NCBI GenBank assembly: GCA_946807835.1
Contig: OX327695.1
Location: 26,394,501 to 26,458,500, forward strand
Reading direction: 5' to 3'
DNA: 64,000 bases
Source: Ailanthus altissimus
Lineage: Eukaryota > Streptophyta > Magnoliopsida > Sapindales > Simaroubaceae
Part shown: piece by piece, positions 13,205 to 23,508 of the stretch
Position numbering within the stretch: the stretch's first letter is position 1
Layout of the letters: the number at the start of each line of letters is the position of its first letter
Position numbers and translations under genes: made by a program
Notes under the pieces: generated by a model
Seen by the model: only the letters and a program-made list of their open reading frames with translations
Told to the model about the DNA's origin: nothing
Database searches by the model: none

Positions 13205-13360
13205 TAAAAAATAAGTTATTTATTAATGGAAGACTAGCTAAATAAGATATCATTCAAATTTCAAATTGTCGACTTTATGGTATTGATGAGAAGATGGTAT
13301 ATTATTTATTTTTTCAATGTAAATTTATGTCTAATATATGGCACAACGTCTTATTAGTTT
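13205..13360 (+). pseudogene. LINE remnant: zf-RVT (reverse-transcriptase-associated zinc-binding) motif
   Basis: One frame reads NKLFINGRLAK, a stop, then DIIQISNCRLYGIDEKMVYY followed by LFFQC and IWHNVL. This matches the spacing of the plant L1-type zf-RVT module: L..R..L, C.LC with Tyr in the second Cys place, E..., LFF.C..., IW..VL. It carries one stop and nothing else of the LINE is recognisable. It is a short orphan fragment. Confidence 0.55.
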
Positions 13361-13489
13361 ACCATATCAACAGACGTCCAATCACTTGGAGAAAAAAAGT
13401 CTCTTACTTTAACATAAATCACGTAGTTTTTTTTTATTCTTATGTCATCTGTTTACTACGAACTTTCTAAAAATATCATATTTCATATT

Positions 13490-14580
13490 CCTAAGAGAGA
13501 ATCAGGCTCTGACACACAATCCCACATCACTAACCGTACGATCACCTTCTTTTAAAATCCAAGTGCTCAGATTAAGCGTAGACTTGCCGCTGAACTGAAT
13601 CACTGAACTGAACAATTTGCCAATAATGAATAGAAGCGAGAGTGTGAAACTGAAAGTCTAGAGCGTTTTCTCCCCCCTCCCCCCAACCTTATTCCCTAAA
13701 TAACCAGAATTGCATATAGCTTCCCAGCTTCATTTTGTTTCTCCATTTCTGTGTATATTCAGTCACGACAGAAGCTTTGCCCATGCCTTTACCCCGACTA
13801 TATAACAATCGCTGCTGCCATCACTATAAGTTTTTTTTTTCTTTTTAAACTGAGTTTCATTTCATTTGACTTAAATTTCATTATTCTTTTTCATAACGTC
13901 GAATGAGGCATACATTGTTGCGCCAAGAAGCGTTCAAACAACAATTAGCACTATCACCAATTATTATGTGGACAATCGATAATGCTAGTCATACTACAAT
14001 GAGGCAATCAAACATCCAACAATATGCAAAAAAGGAAAGAACACCAAATTTAACGAGGTTCAGTAATGTTACTTACATCCTCGGGCGCCGCTATAACAAA
14101 TTCACTATCTTCAAGAGAAGTTATAAAGTTTTTGGGTTACAATACAAATTCTCAAATTATTTGGTCAAACTGTAAATACCCAAGTAGTAAGGCCAATACT
14201 GTAATTACCTAAACAATAGGGTATTACTACAAATGCCCAAAAATAAAGAAAAATTTTGAATTCCTACAACTTTCAAGAGTTTAAATGTAAAACCTTTAAA
14301 TTATGAGGTTCTCATAAAAAAATCCTACAAATAGAGAGGGAGAAGAGAAATATTTTAAAATGTACACTACATCTCAATGAGGATCTTGTCTTATATAGGC
14401 CTACCAAAACACCTCCGTGGCATCTCCCACCAATGTAGAATTTGCTCAATTTGACATATAAGCCAATTTTCAACATACATTGTCCTTTCTCTTGAGTTTC
14501 TTTTTGTTCGCAGCTGCCTTTGTGTAATACTTCATTTAATTGCTGCCCATTTGTGCATGTTTTCATTTTCTACTCTCTCT
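13490..14580. promoter_or_regulatory. Presumed promoter region of the pyrophosphatase gene, with a possible old LTR fragment
   Basis: The 13490-13830 part is less AT-rich than its surroundings and holds a TATA-like CTATATAAC at about 13798. The part from about 14050 to 14400 has the look of a copia LTR: a direct GGTTCAGTAATGTTACTTAC stretch, an AATAGAGAGGGAGAAGAG stretch and a TCTTATATAGGCC box. It lies where upstream promoter or leader sequence is expected. None of this can be proved by eye. The small frames at 13903-14175 and 14312-14566 are not convincing genes. Confidence 0.3.
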
Positions 14581-15009
14581 TTTTTCATTGGGGAGTTTTG
14601 CTTTTTATTTGTTTTCCTTGGTGAATACAAACTGTATGTATGCATGTTTGTTTTCATGGTACTATGCTTATGGGTTTCTGTTTAATCTTTTCAATTGATT
14701 ACTGGTGAGTTTTAAACTATTATATGTTTCTTTATACCAATCATGTTTTAGTTTTAAGTAACTCGCAATCTTGTGTACTTTTGGATTGGTTTGTGTGTTT
14801 GTTTTTGTTAGACTGAGAATTCATCCGAGAACTCTGTAAAATAAATACGAGAATACTCTGTTTTAATGGATTTATTAACATGCTGTCTCCTGGGATAATA
14901 TACCCACTAGAGGTTTTCTTTGTTACTTCCTCTGTGGGTGATCTTGTCTTATTTTTTAATTTTGTTTTTGGTGTTTAATTTTCAGTTGTATTTTCATCGT
15001 TCCTAAACA

Positions 15010-15102
15010 ATGGCTGATCATGTTGGATTAGTGGATAGAATCAAACCAGGGATGATTCTCATGTTATATTTATGTTTCTTTTGTCAAGCATTTGCGACTT
15101 AG
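15010..15102 (+). CDS. Upstream ORF (30 codons) in the pyrophosphatase leader
   Basis: ATG at 15010 opens a 30-codon frame ending at TAG 15100-15102, six bases before the main ATG and in a different frame. Its first 18 bases match the main start region with one mismatch, giving MADHVG against MANHVG. A TTTTCAG acceptor lies just upstream (about 14985), so the segment probably sits in the last leader exon. It may be a uORF that lowers translation, or simply a relic of a local duplication of the start region. Confidence 0.4.
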   Translation: MADHVGLVDRIKPGMILMLYLCFFCQAFAT

Positions 15103-15107
15103 TGGAT

Positions 15108-17688
15108 ATGGCTAATCATGTTGGAGCAAGTGAGAAGAATTGCAGCTGCCCTCCAGTGTCTCTTAATGAAAGGATCCTTCCTTCAATGTCACACAGATCT
15201 GTAGCTGCTCACCCATGGCATGACTTGGAAATTGGTACATTTTTAATTTACATAAATTAAACACGTCTCCATAGTTTGTTTTCTGTTTGTGCCACTCTCA
15301 TCTTTCTAATAAGCTTTTTGATGCCTCCGAGTTATATCAAGATCTTGCTTGAACTGTCAAATTTTCTCATGTTGCATATATCTTTTGGTAACCATGCTTT
15401 ATGCTCTCATTTTTGCAGGACCAGGAGCACCAGCTGTTTGCAACTGTGTAAGTGTTTCTTTCCCCCCTTAATGTGTGTTTCCATGAACTTTAGGATGTTT
15501 ATGTCAATAGATAATCATATTTTACTTTGGGGCCTATGAGCCATCTGCTGCCATTTGTAGATAGTAGATATAGTTGTTCTAGTCAATTTTCACTAAAGTC
15601 AGTAGTGTCTGCATGCTAGAATCTTCATCCAGGAGAACAAACTGAAACTTTAGAGCCTTAGATATATATTTAGTGGAAAGGAAAGTAGATCAATTGTTAC
15701 AAGGTGGTCTTACTCGTGGAAAAATGGAGATATAGTGACATCTATGGAATAAGATTCCTAGATTGTCACCTACAGAGGATGCTGATTGTTTACTTCGGTG
15801 TTGTTTCATAAGTTGATCTTGCTAGAGATATATATGTTTTTCCCCAAAATCAATATTGCTTATATCATAATGTAAATCTCTGTGGCAGGTTGTGGAAATC
15901 AGCAAGGGTAGCAAGGTGAAGTATGAGCTTGACAAGGCCAGTGGTCTTATAAAGGTGAGATTCTTCTTCTTCCTGTCTTAAACCTACCTCAAAACTATAA
16001 ATTAGTTCCATATGTTGCTGTTGAAAATGCAAATGCATTCTTTCTGATAACAAGCTTGCTTAGTTTTTAATCAACTTGAGATTTAGAAATCTTAAAGTTA
16101 AGAATTGGTAATGAATTACAGGCACTGCATATCTAATTAGGACTTGGCAAAGCTCGTAGTTCTATATTGATAAATTACCTTGATAAATTTGGGACACCAC
16201 AGAAGTGTAACAAATTGATTGTGCATATAATACAAAATATTTTTTTCCAAATAAACAATATGTCACTTTTTTATCACAAGGTTATGAATTTTAAATCTTT
16301 ACTTCTGAAAGTATTATAATGGTCATATTGAGGTCTTTGTTATTCACAATTAATCAGTGAGATGACAACTACTCAGACCTATTGAATTTTTTCATAATAC
16401 GATGACCATGATAGATTGATTGTCTTATATAGATTCTTTGTCCTGGATTGGTGATAAGATGCTTACATTTCATGTTAAATTATATATTTTTTCATGAGGA
16501 CAATGACATATCATTGAAGTTCTGAATAATAGGTTGATCGTGTTCTCTACTCTGTTGTTTACCCACACAACTATGGTTTCATCCCAAGGACTATTTGTGA
16601 GGACAGTGATCCAATGTATGTTCTGATACTGATGCAGGTAACAATTATTTACTTCTGATTCTTTCTAAAGAAGATATCAACAGATCTTCAAAATTTTCAG
16701 GCAAACTATAATATCTGTGATATTTTCTTTTTCAGGAGCCTGTTCTCCCTGGGTCCTTCCTTCGTTGTCGTGCTATTGGATTAATGCCCATGATTGATCA
16801 GGTAAAAGGGCTTTCTTTCCCTTAAGCTTTTGAATCCTTGAGTTATTATCTTGGATTAAAGATCGATACCCATGAATTGAATGTTGAGTTAACAAAGGAA
16901 TTATTGGATATCCAAGAATGGAAATATAGTTCTCTGTCTGGGATCATTTATTTTAAGTCTCTAATGTGAATGCTCTGTATCTCTTTATCTGGCTTAAGTT
17001 GAAGTCTGAAAACATGTCTTTATAAACAACAGAAAGATATAAGATTAAGCAGATGAAACTAGCTCTCTTTTTCTGACAAGTGTCTTGATTCAAGAGCTGT
17101 TGAATCTATCACAAGAACTCTATTGCAGAGAGAAAAGGACGACAAGATTATTGCAGTATGTGCTGATGACCCCGAGTTTCGCCATTACACAGACATCAAG
17201 GATCTTCCTCCTCATCGCCTGGCTGAGATTCGTCGCTTTTTTTAGGACTGTATCCTCTCACTTGTATTTTTCACTCATTCTCTGTGTTATTACTTAATAG
17301 ATTGTAGGAATTGAGTGATTAGTTTTACACATAATAGTCAGTACTCCTTGCATCAGTTACCTTGCACATTGCATTAGATCTGCTTATCGCATGTACGGTA
17401 CATACTCCATTTGATGTAATATCCTTAAGTCATCATGAATGACAGACAAGAAGAACGAGAACAAGAAAGTTGATGTGGAGGACTTCCTGCCAGCCGGAGC
17501 CGCCATTGAAGCAATCAAGTACTCCATGTGAGTTTTTTAATTCTCTTAAAACAGCTAAACTCAGTTTGTTCTTATGCCATTTCCTATTACCTACACTTCT
17601 CCAAGTAGTTTCTCTTACATAGGTGTTTAATGTTTCCTATTGCAGGGACCTGTATGCATCCTACATTGTCGAAAGCCTGAGGCAGTGA
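15108..17688 (+). pseudogene. PPA: Soluble inorganic pyrophosphatase, eight exons, with premature stop and lost metal ligand
   Basis: Family I soluble pyrophosphatase hydrolyses PPi to two phosphates in the plant cytosol. Exons: 15108-15234, 15419-15447, 15889-15954, 16533-16637, 16736-16801, 17129-17249, 17446-17527 and 17646-17688. All have GT-AG ends and join in one frame of 212 codons, the normal plant length. Family blocks are clear: [76 protein letters not shown] and [15 protein letters not shown]. Lesions: codon 170 (17243-17245) is TAG where Glu is expected, removing 43 residues including the active-site Tyr-Lys pair. Residue 103 is Tyr (TAT) where the third Asp of the D-x-D-x-x-D metal motif belongs. 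Residue 132 is Arg where Gly is usual, and one Ser codon is missing near residue 81. Introns are retained, so it is not a processed copy. Best read as a decaying duplicate or a null allele; symbol given at family level. Confidence 0.88.
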
Positions 17689-18011
17689 CTTCTCCAACAA
17701 TGCAGCAGTGACTCCATTGGAGACGTGTATTATATGAACAAGGCTAGACTGATGGCCATCGTAGATGTGTGTAAAACTTGTAGTTCATGAAATTAATTAC
17801 TAGGGCATCTGGGTGTGGATGCTGCCCATGTTGTACTGTTAAACATAATTTCCTGTTCTAATACTATGGAGGTGTGTTTGTTTGCGGCTGCCGGAAAAGA
17901 AATTTCATAATCTTATTTACAACTTTAGTGATTGCCATTATCTCCCAAATTGACCTTTTCTGCATTTGAAGTTGCTATCCAAGAATAGTGTAATGAATCA
18001 TAAATATTGCT
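17689..18011 (+). other. Pyrophosphatase 3' flank (3'UTR region)
   Basis: Ordinary non-coding sequence following the TGA at 17686-17688, probably the 3'UTR and polyadenylation region. Nothing else is recognised before the TRIM-like element at 18012. Confidence 0.4.
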
Positions 18012-18208
18012 TGTATTAGGAGTTCAATGAACTACACATATTTCTCTACATTAGTATGATATTGTTCACTTTAAACTTAAACTCTCATAATTTTATTCTT
18101 GAGTTTTACCTAAAAGGTCTCATATTAATAAAGACATAGTTCACTCCTTATATATCAACAATCCTCCCAATTTCTTGCTAAATGAGAATTTTGTTTGCTT
18201 CCTTAACA
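18012..18208 (-). repeat. TRIM-like element, 3' LTR (minus orientation)
   Basis: About 197 bp. Shares blocks such as ATGATATTG(T)CCACTTT(A)A, CTCTCAT..TTTT and CTCATA(T)TAATAAAGA with 19202-19374 in the same orientation. Confidence 0.72.
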
Positions 18209-18279
18209 ATTTTTTTTTTCGAACAAAAGACCACATCATTTTACATGTTTTTAGCCTCTCTACAAATGATATTTCATTC

Positions 18280-19134
18280 ATCTATCTTTTATATTAGAAG
18301 ACTTCGCTCCCTTCAGTTTGGTACTAATTTTCAGATATTTCATCCGTCTATTTTTCATACTAGAAGATCTCACTTTCTTCAGTTTGGTACTCATCTTCTA
18401 CTTATTTTTAACGCGTTGAGGTCGTACACCTTACGTGAAACACCAGAGTACCACATCACTACTTAAAAGCTCGCTCTATCAAGTCAATCCCATATTACTG
18501 CGTTGAGAGGACATGCCTTATGTAAAGCTCGGGAGCACTCTACTGCCTGTCTATAAAGCTTAATCGTGGATCTCATCGCAAGCAAATTAAGGCTTACCAG
18601 AACTATACTAGAATGCCTCGTTCTCTTCAATTTGATACTCCTCTTTTACTTATTTTCACTACATTAAGGCCACACACTTTACGTGAAATACCAAAGTATC
18701 ACACCACTACTTTGAGAGCCCACTCTACATCGCTACATGTCCACACCACTACTTTGAGAGCCCACTCTATCAAGTCAACTCTACATCACTGAGTTGAGAT
18801 GAAGCGCCTTGCGTGAAGACCACCGCCTGTCTATAGAGTTTAACCACGGATCTTATTACAAGTAAGTCGTGGCTTACTAGGCCTATACTAGAAGACCTTG
18901 TTCTCTTTAATCTAGTACTTATTTTTTACTTATCTTTATTGTATTGAGGTCGCATGCCTTACATGAAATACAAGAGTATCACACTACTACTTTAAGAGCC
19001 TGTTCTATCAGGTCAACTTTATATTACCGCGTTGAGAGGACACGCCTTACGTGAAGCCCAAGAGTGCATTACTGCCTATCCATAAACTTTAACTATAGAT
19101 CTCATCACAAGAAATCGGGGCTTACCAAGCTCAC
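18280..19134. repeat. Three tandem units of about 250-280 bp inside the TRIM-like element
   Basis: Units start at ACTAGAAG/ACTAGAAT at 18359, 18607 and 18887, preceded by a partial unit from about 18280. Each contains, in order, a TTCTCTTCAATTTG(G)TACT block, CTTACGTGAAA, a CACTACTTTGAGAGCC block, a GTTGAGAGGACACGCC block, GCCTGTCTATA and GGCTTACCAG. The middle unit is longer because of an internal duplication of the CACACCACTACTTTGAGAGC block. Confidence 0.8.
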
Positions 19135-19201
19135 CACTTTTTCGTTAGGCACAAAGGATTTCCTCCACGTGGCTAATTCTAGGGTATAGCTCTGATATCA
19201 T

Positions 19202-19374
19202 TGTTATTAGCCCAATGAACCACTCATATCTTCATAATAATATGATATTGTCCACTTTTAATCTAAACTCTCATGGTTTTGCTTTGAGCTCTACCTAAAA
19301 AATCTCATACTAATAAAGATATAATTTACTCATTCATTTCTTACCAATGTGAAAATTTGTTTACTTTTTTAACA
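19202..19374 (-). repeat. TRIM-like element, 5' LTR (minus orientation)
   Basis: About 173 bp, next to the primer-binding site at 19189-19200. On the plus strand it begins TGTTATTAGCCCAATGAACC and ends TTTTTTAACA. Confidence 0.72.
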
Positions 19375-20515
19375 GCTTGGATCTTGGTGTAGAAAAATTG
19401 TATGCAATGAAAGAAAATATAGCAGAATCTTTGAATTTGAATTTATCCTTTTTTAGATTAAGCGAGTGAAAAATAATAATATGTTCAAGTGCAACCTTGA
19501 TCATGAACGGTTTCATTTTTATATTTAACAAAAAGTTTTTGATCAATCTAAGTAAGATATGTCATAATCATATGCATGCATGATAATGCTAGTTCTAGTT
19601 TATTGCTCAGCCCAAGATTTACCCTTTTGTTAAAACCCTTTTAAGAGAGTTGGCGCAAAAGGGTTCCACAGAAAGTCATTAGTTTAGTGCTGTTTAATAA
19701 TGGGGCTTAGTAATATCCTATTTAAATTTTATATATATACAATTTATTACATTATTATTACTGGATTTCAAAAATAGCCACCAAATGTAAAGATAGTAAT
19801 TAGGCCGTGCTGAGCTGAGCTTGATATTTCGGCTCGGTTAGAATTTGACCCAATTCATGAGCTCAACACAACTAGATTCCACAGACCCGCTTAACAAGCC
19901 ATTATATAATATGAAATTTTGTAAACATAACTAAAATTTAATTAAATAAGGGCTACTACTACTAGACTGATTTGTTTATATTTGTCAAATTTTAATGTTT
20001 GTTTTAGATAAAATGCGATTAACTTAATAACTATTTTTTTTAAAATATTTTCATAAACATTAAAATTTCATTATAACATAATATTGTAATGTAATTACAA
20101 TTATAATATTATAATAATAATTAAAATTATAATCGTAACTATATTAAAATTATATTTTTATCATAATTAAAATTGTCTTGTAATTATGATTATAATAGAA
20201 AGGATCGTTAATTTCTACTCTTATGTTGAAATATAATTTTATTGTGATAAAAAAATAAAAATAAAATAAAAAATTAGCAAATGTGTCAATAATATTATAT
20301 TTATTTATATTACCCTAAATCTCAACATTGGATACAACTAGAAAAATAAAAAATTAAATTTACATCATTAATCACTATAGTTATATTATATGTTATTAGG
20401 TTGGCACTTACGTTTAGTAATACCATTTACAAATTTAACACTTTTTTTAATAATTTATAAATTTTTATTTTAAAATTCTCAAATTCTCTTTTCAATTCTT
20501 CTTACCAATTTTGTT
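19375..20515. other. AT-rich spacer, no gene seen
   Basis: Spacer between the TRIM-like element and the solo LTR. Long A/T runs from about 19900 onward. The antisense frame 19361-19546 overlaps the TRIM edge and is not a gene. Confidence 0.4.
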
Positions 20516-20520
20516 TTTAA
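20516..20520. repeat. Target-site duplication, left (TTTAA)
   Basis: TTTAA directly before TGTTGTG at 20521; identical to 22758-22762. Confidence 0.75.
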
Positions 20521-22757
20521 TGTTGTGTGATATGGTGTGTGATGTGTATAGATGTATATAATTTTAAAAATTAAATACGTAACGGAAGTATTCATACATA
20601 TTCAAGCATGTATGATCATTCAAGTACATATATATCTCATATATATATTTCATGCATGATATAAAATGAATAACAAATAAATAACCTACTCGGATATGAA
20701 GGTAGCTTTACAAATCTTCAAGAACTCCAAGTTTCAATTTGTTGAGCTCACCTTGAAGTGTTCCCTTGCACAATTCTAGTTCACAACTAAATCCGGTGGG
20801 ATTGTGAAGCTAGAATGGCAGCCTTGAATTTCCAGCAAATGATTGTTTTAACACTTAAAACAATTTGTCCTTATGATTACTACCAAGAGATGAGAAGAAT
20901 TGGGTGTTTTCTATAGTTCTTTACAACTCTATATGTTGTAACTTGGTAAGCCTTTGCATTTTCTCTCAACACTTTGAGAAAACACTTAGGAAAAGCTCTC
21001 AATTCTCTCTCCTTTCTCCTAAAACGAATTTCACTCTATCTTGCACACATTGAACTCTTTCAATTCTTTCTTAAGTGCAAAGAATGATTTCTCTTAGTGC
21101 TCCACCACCACTTAACCATGTTTGCCATTACAAACATTAATCTATCATATTTTTCACTCACCAATTTGATTCAACCAATTGAATCAATTTCTAGAGAATA
21201 AATGGCATTTAATCAATGTTAAGTGGTTTTACCACTTCCTTAGTGCATCATTTAAGAATTACAAAGTGGTAAACTTTTCTTATTATTAATAACAAGTGCA
21301 TTCTCCATTAGTAAATGGTGTTTGCCACTTATTCCAATTAATAATAATAATTTGATTAATATATAAAATATTAATAATTCAAAACTATTTTGATTATTTA
21401 CATTTACCATATATGTATTTACCAAGCAAGGTAAATAGGTAAATACATGGTAAATAATTTATGGAGCAAGATTATGTCACTTGTCAATTTCTTATTGGTT
21501 AACAACTCTTGTAAACCAATAATGTGTTTTACCTTCAATTATTGACAAGTGAATAATAAAAGGAACCTAGAAACATTTTTCAATTTGCTGAAAATTGTTG
21601 GATTAATTATTCAATCCAATTCGCCGCCCCAGTACACAACGAGTACACTTCATATTGTGAGACTCTCTAGGTCCATGCCCGATTTGTCATATGAAACTAT
21701 TTCACACGTCCGTGAACAATGTCCCACACACATGTTACAGATATTACAAAACGGCGCATTAGACCATACAAGTTGAGGTTATAACATATTCGTATAATCC
21801 TTCCATCATAAATATCCTAGAAGAGCGGAGATATAGATCAACACCGTCAAGTCTCCATATGCTCAACCATAAACTTATCTCTAGATTTGTATTTCAATAA
21901 ATAATATCCGTAAACACTTTCACGATATTATTTTCCCAAGAAATTCTTGGATGTCTGCTTATGGCCATAAGACTTTCTGAAATACAATCTTAAAGTTACA
22001 TGATATTTTACTCACTCAATTGAGTTGATGGATCCCATATCTGTACACACCGGACTCCATGAGCATCGGATCATACCCAGCGACACCCAGCGGTCAGACC
22101 ATGAAAGGTATCTGACATGTGTGGAACCAAAGTATGATGGATCACTCACAAGTCCACCGTGGCACTCAGGTCTAAGGACCACGAATACTACTCAACTCGA
22201 AAGATCCTCCATTGACGGCTTTATGGGTTGTCTATTGGAGATCTTTGTGAGTCTGTTCAATATTCAGTCCTTACTGAATACTTGTATCTCTATACGAGTT
22301 TCCACTAAACTCATGGTCTACTAAGACTAACCATCTGGACTATCTAGATATAGACATACATTGATTTATATATATATATATATTAAGATCTTCACTAGCA
22401 GACCCGCATTAGTGAAGGTAGATCAGGAACATTAAGTTTAAGAACATATTTGCATAACAACATTTCTTAGCACCATTTGCAACCCATTGCAACTATGTCA
22501 TTATAAATATATTTTTAGGTCTTTGTCCCATTTCAGACAAGGCTCTAACTCTTTAGATTTTACTAACTCTTAGTTCTGATCTAAACTCCTTTAGATCAGA
22601 TCTGAACTCGTTCAGATCATACAATGTCTAAAACGTTACAAGCATCTTACCATATTTATAAATAAAATAATTAGTGATATATTGAAATCATAAATGTATA
22701 AACATAAAGCAAATATTTATACATAAAATGGATGGCACGTAAGCACAAATCCCAACA
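20521..22757 (-). mobile_element. Solo LTR, 2,237 bp, with intact 5-bp target-site duplication
   Basis: The element starts TGTTGTGTGATATGG and ends CCCAACA, giving TGTTG/CAACA inverted ends. TTTAA lies directly on both sides (20516-20520 and 22758-22762), a perfect 5-bp duplication. It shares most of its length, inverted, with 9730-11766. No gag or pol, primer site or second LTR is present, so it is best explained as a solo LTR left by LTR-LTR recombination. Superfamily (gypsy or copia) cannot be told from the LTR alone. A (TA)n tract lies near 22364-22384. Open frames at 21549-21776 and 22025-22324 lie inside it and have no family features. Confidence 0.8.
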
Positions 22758-22762
22758 TTTAA
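22758..22762. repeat. Target-site duplication, right (TTTAA)
   Basis: TTTAA directly after CCCAACA; pairs with 20516-20520. Confidence 0.75.
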
Positions 22763-23508
22763 TTCATCACATCTTTTAATTTTTTACACAAATTAAAGCC
22801 TCCAATATTTTTTATGTTAATCTTTATCATTTTTTGTTTAATACCCTATTTCTTCATTGAAAAAATAATTTTAATACTACAATAGACATTGAAGTAGTTA
22901 GTAAATCTTGAATTATGATGGATAATATAAATTAAATTCTTTCATTTAGTTTTTTTCACGATAAAATATCAATTTTTTTTGTTTTCTCATTAAAAAAAAA
23001 TATTTTTTCCTTTTCATGCTAGATGAGAAAATGCAAGCAATTAGGGAGGTTTTTTTTTTTAAAAAAACAAAACTTGAATAGGAAGGGAAAATTATCCGCT
23101 CACAATGTGTATACAAATCCATACATTTAATTTGAAAAATCAACCAAAAAAAAATTATTTATTTAAAAATCATAAGCGAACAGAACTTCATTAAAGAGAC
23201 TACCAAAATCCAAAAGATTTTCACTTTTAAATGATTATGGAAGTAAATGCATGAGTTTGAACATAACGCAAGCACTTAGTGAATAATACAAGAGTTTTAC
23301 TGGAAAATAGAAAGACGACACGTGTCACGAATCTGTTAATCAAATTGCGAAACTGTAGGAAGAATGGCCGTAGAGAAGAGCTCCCTCGTCGCCCGCAATT
23401 TAGAGATACATTTAACTTCGATCGATCTGTATTTCTTTTCTCCTCTTCAAGTCCTAAGAAGCTTCACTCTGAGCTGAAGAAGCGCCCACCCCACCCCAAA
23501 AAAAAAAA
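22763..23508 (+). promoter_or_regulatory. Upstream region and 5'UTR of the gamma carbonic anhydrase gene
   Basis: AT-rich promoter sequence turning into a leader-like stretch from about 23400, with pyrimidine-rich TCTTTTCTCCTCTTC and an A-rich run just before the ATG at 23509. The overlapping 118-codon frame at 23279-23635 is in another frame and crosses the exon 1 start; it is not the gene. Confidence 0.4.

Larger units (their letters stand above)
18012..19374 (-). mobile_element. TRIM-like non-autonomous LTR element with a tandem-repeat interior
   Basis: Direct repeats at 18012-18208 and 19202-19374 resemble each other throughout. On the minus strand each starts TGTTAA and runs to TAATA(A)CA. 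Directly inside the minus-strand 5' LTR, 19189-19200 is the reverse complement of TGATATCAGAGC, one mismatch from the initiator-Met tRNA primer site TGGTATCAGAGC. At the other end a purine run (GTTCGAAAAAAAAAAT on the minus strand, about 18209-18226) precedes the 3' LTR. GCTTG occurs at both edges (18009-18013 and 19375-19379), a possible 5-bp target duplication overlapping the slightly decayed left end. The 1-kb interior has no coding capacity. The open frame at 18182-18466 is spurious. Confidence 0.75.

Noticed and set aside
15276..15539. 87-codon frame overlapping pyrophosphatase exon 2
   Set aside because: Mostly intron; the true exon 15419-15447 is used in another frame.
18182..18466. 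94-codon frame
   Set aside because: It spans the TRIM LTR edge and tandem repeats; repeated FHPSIF-type stretches reflect the DNA repeat.
22025..22324. 99-codon plus-strand frame
   Set aside because: It lies wholly inside the solo LTR; the homologous LTR at 9730-11766 does not keep the frame, and no domain is seen.
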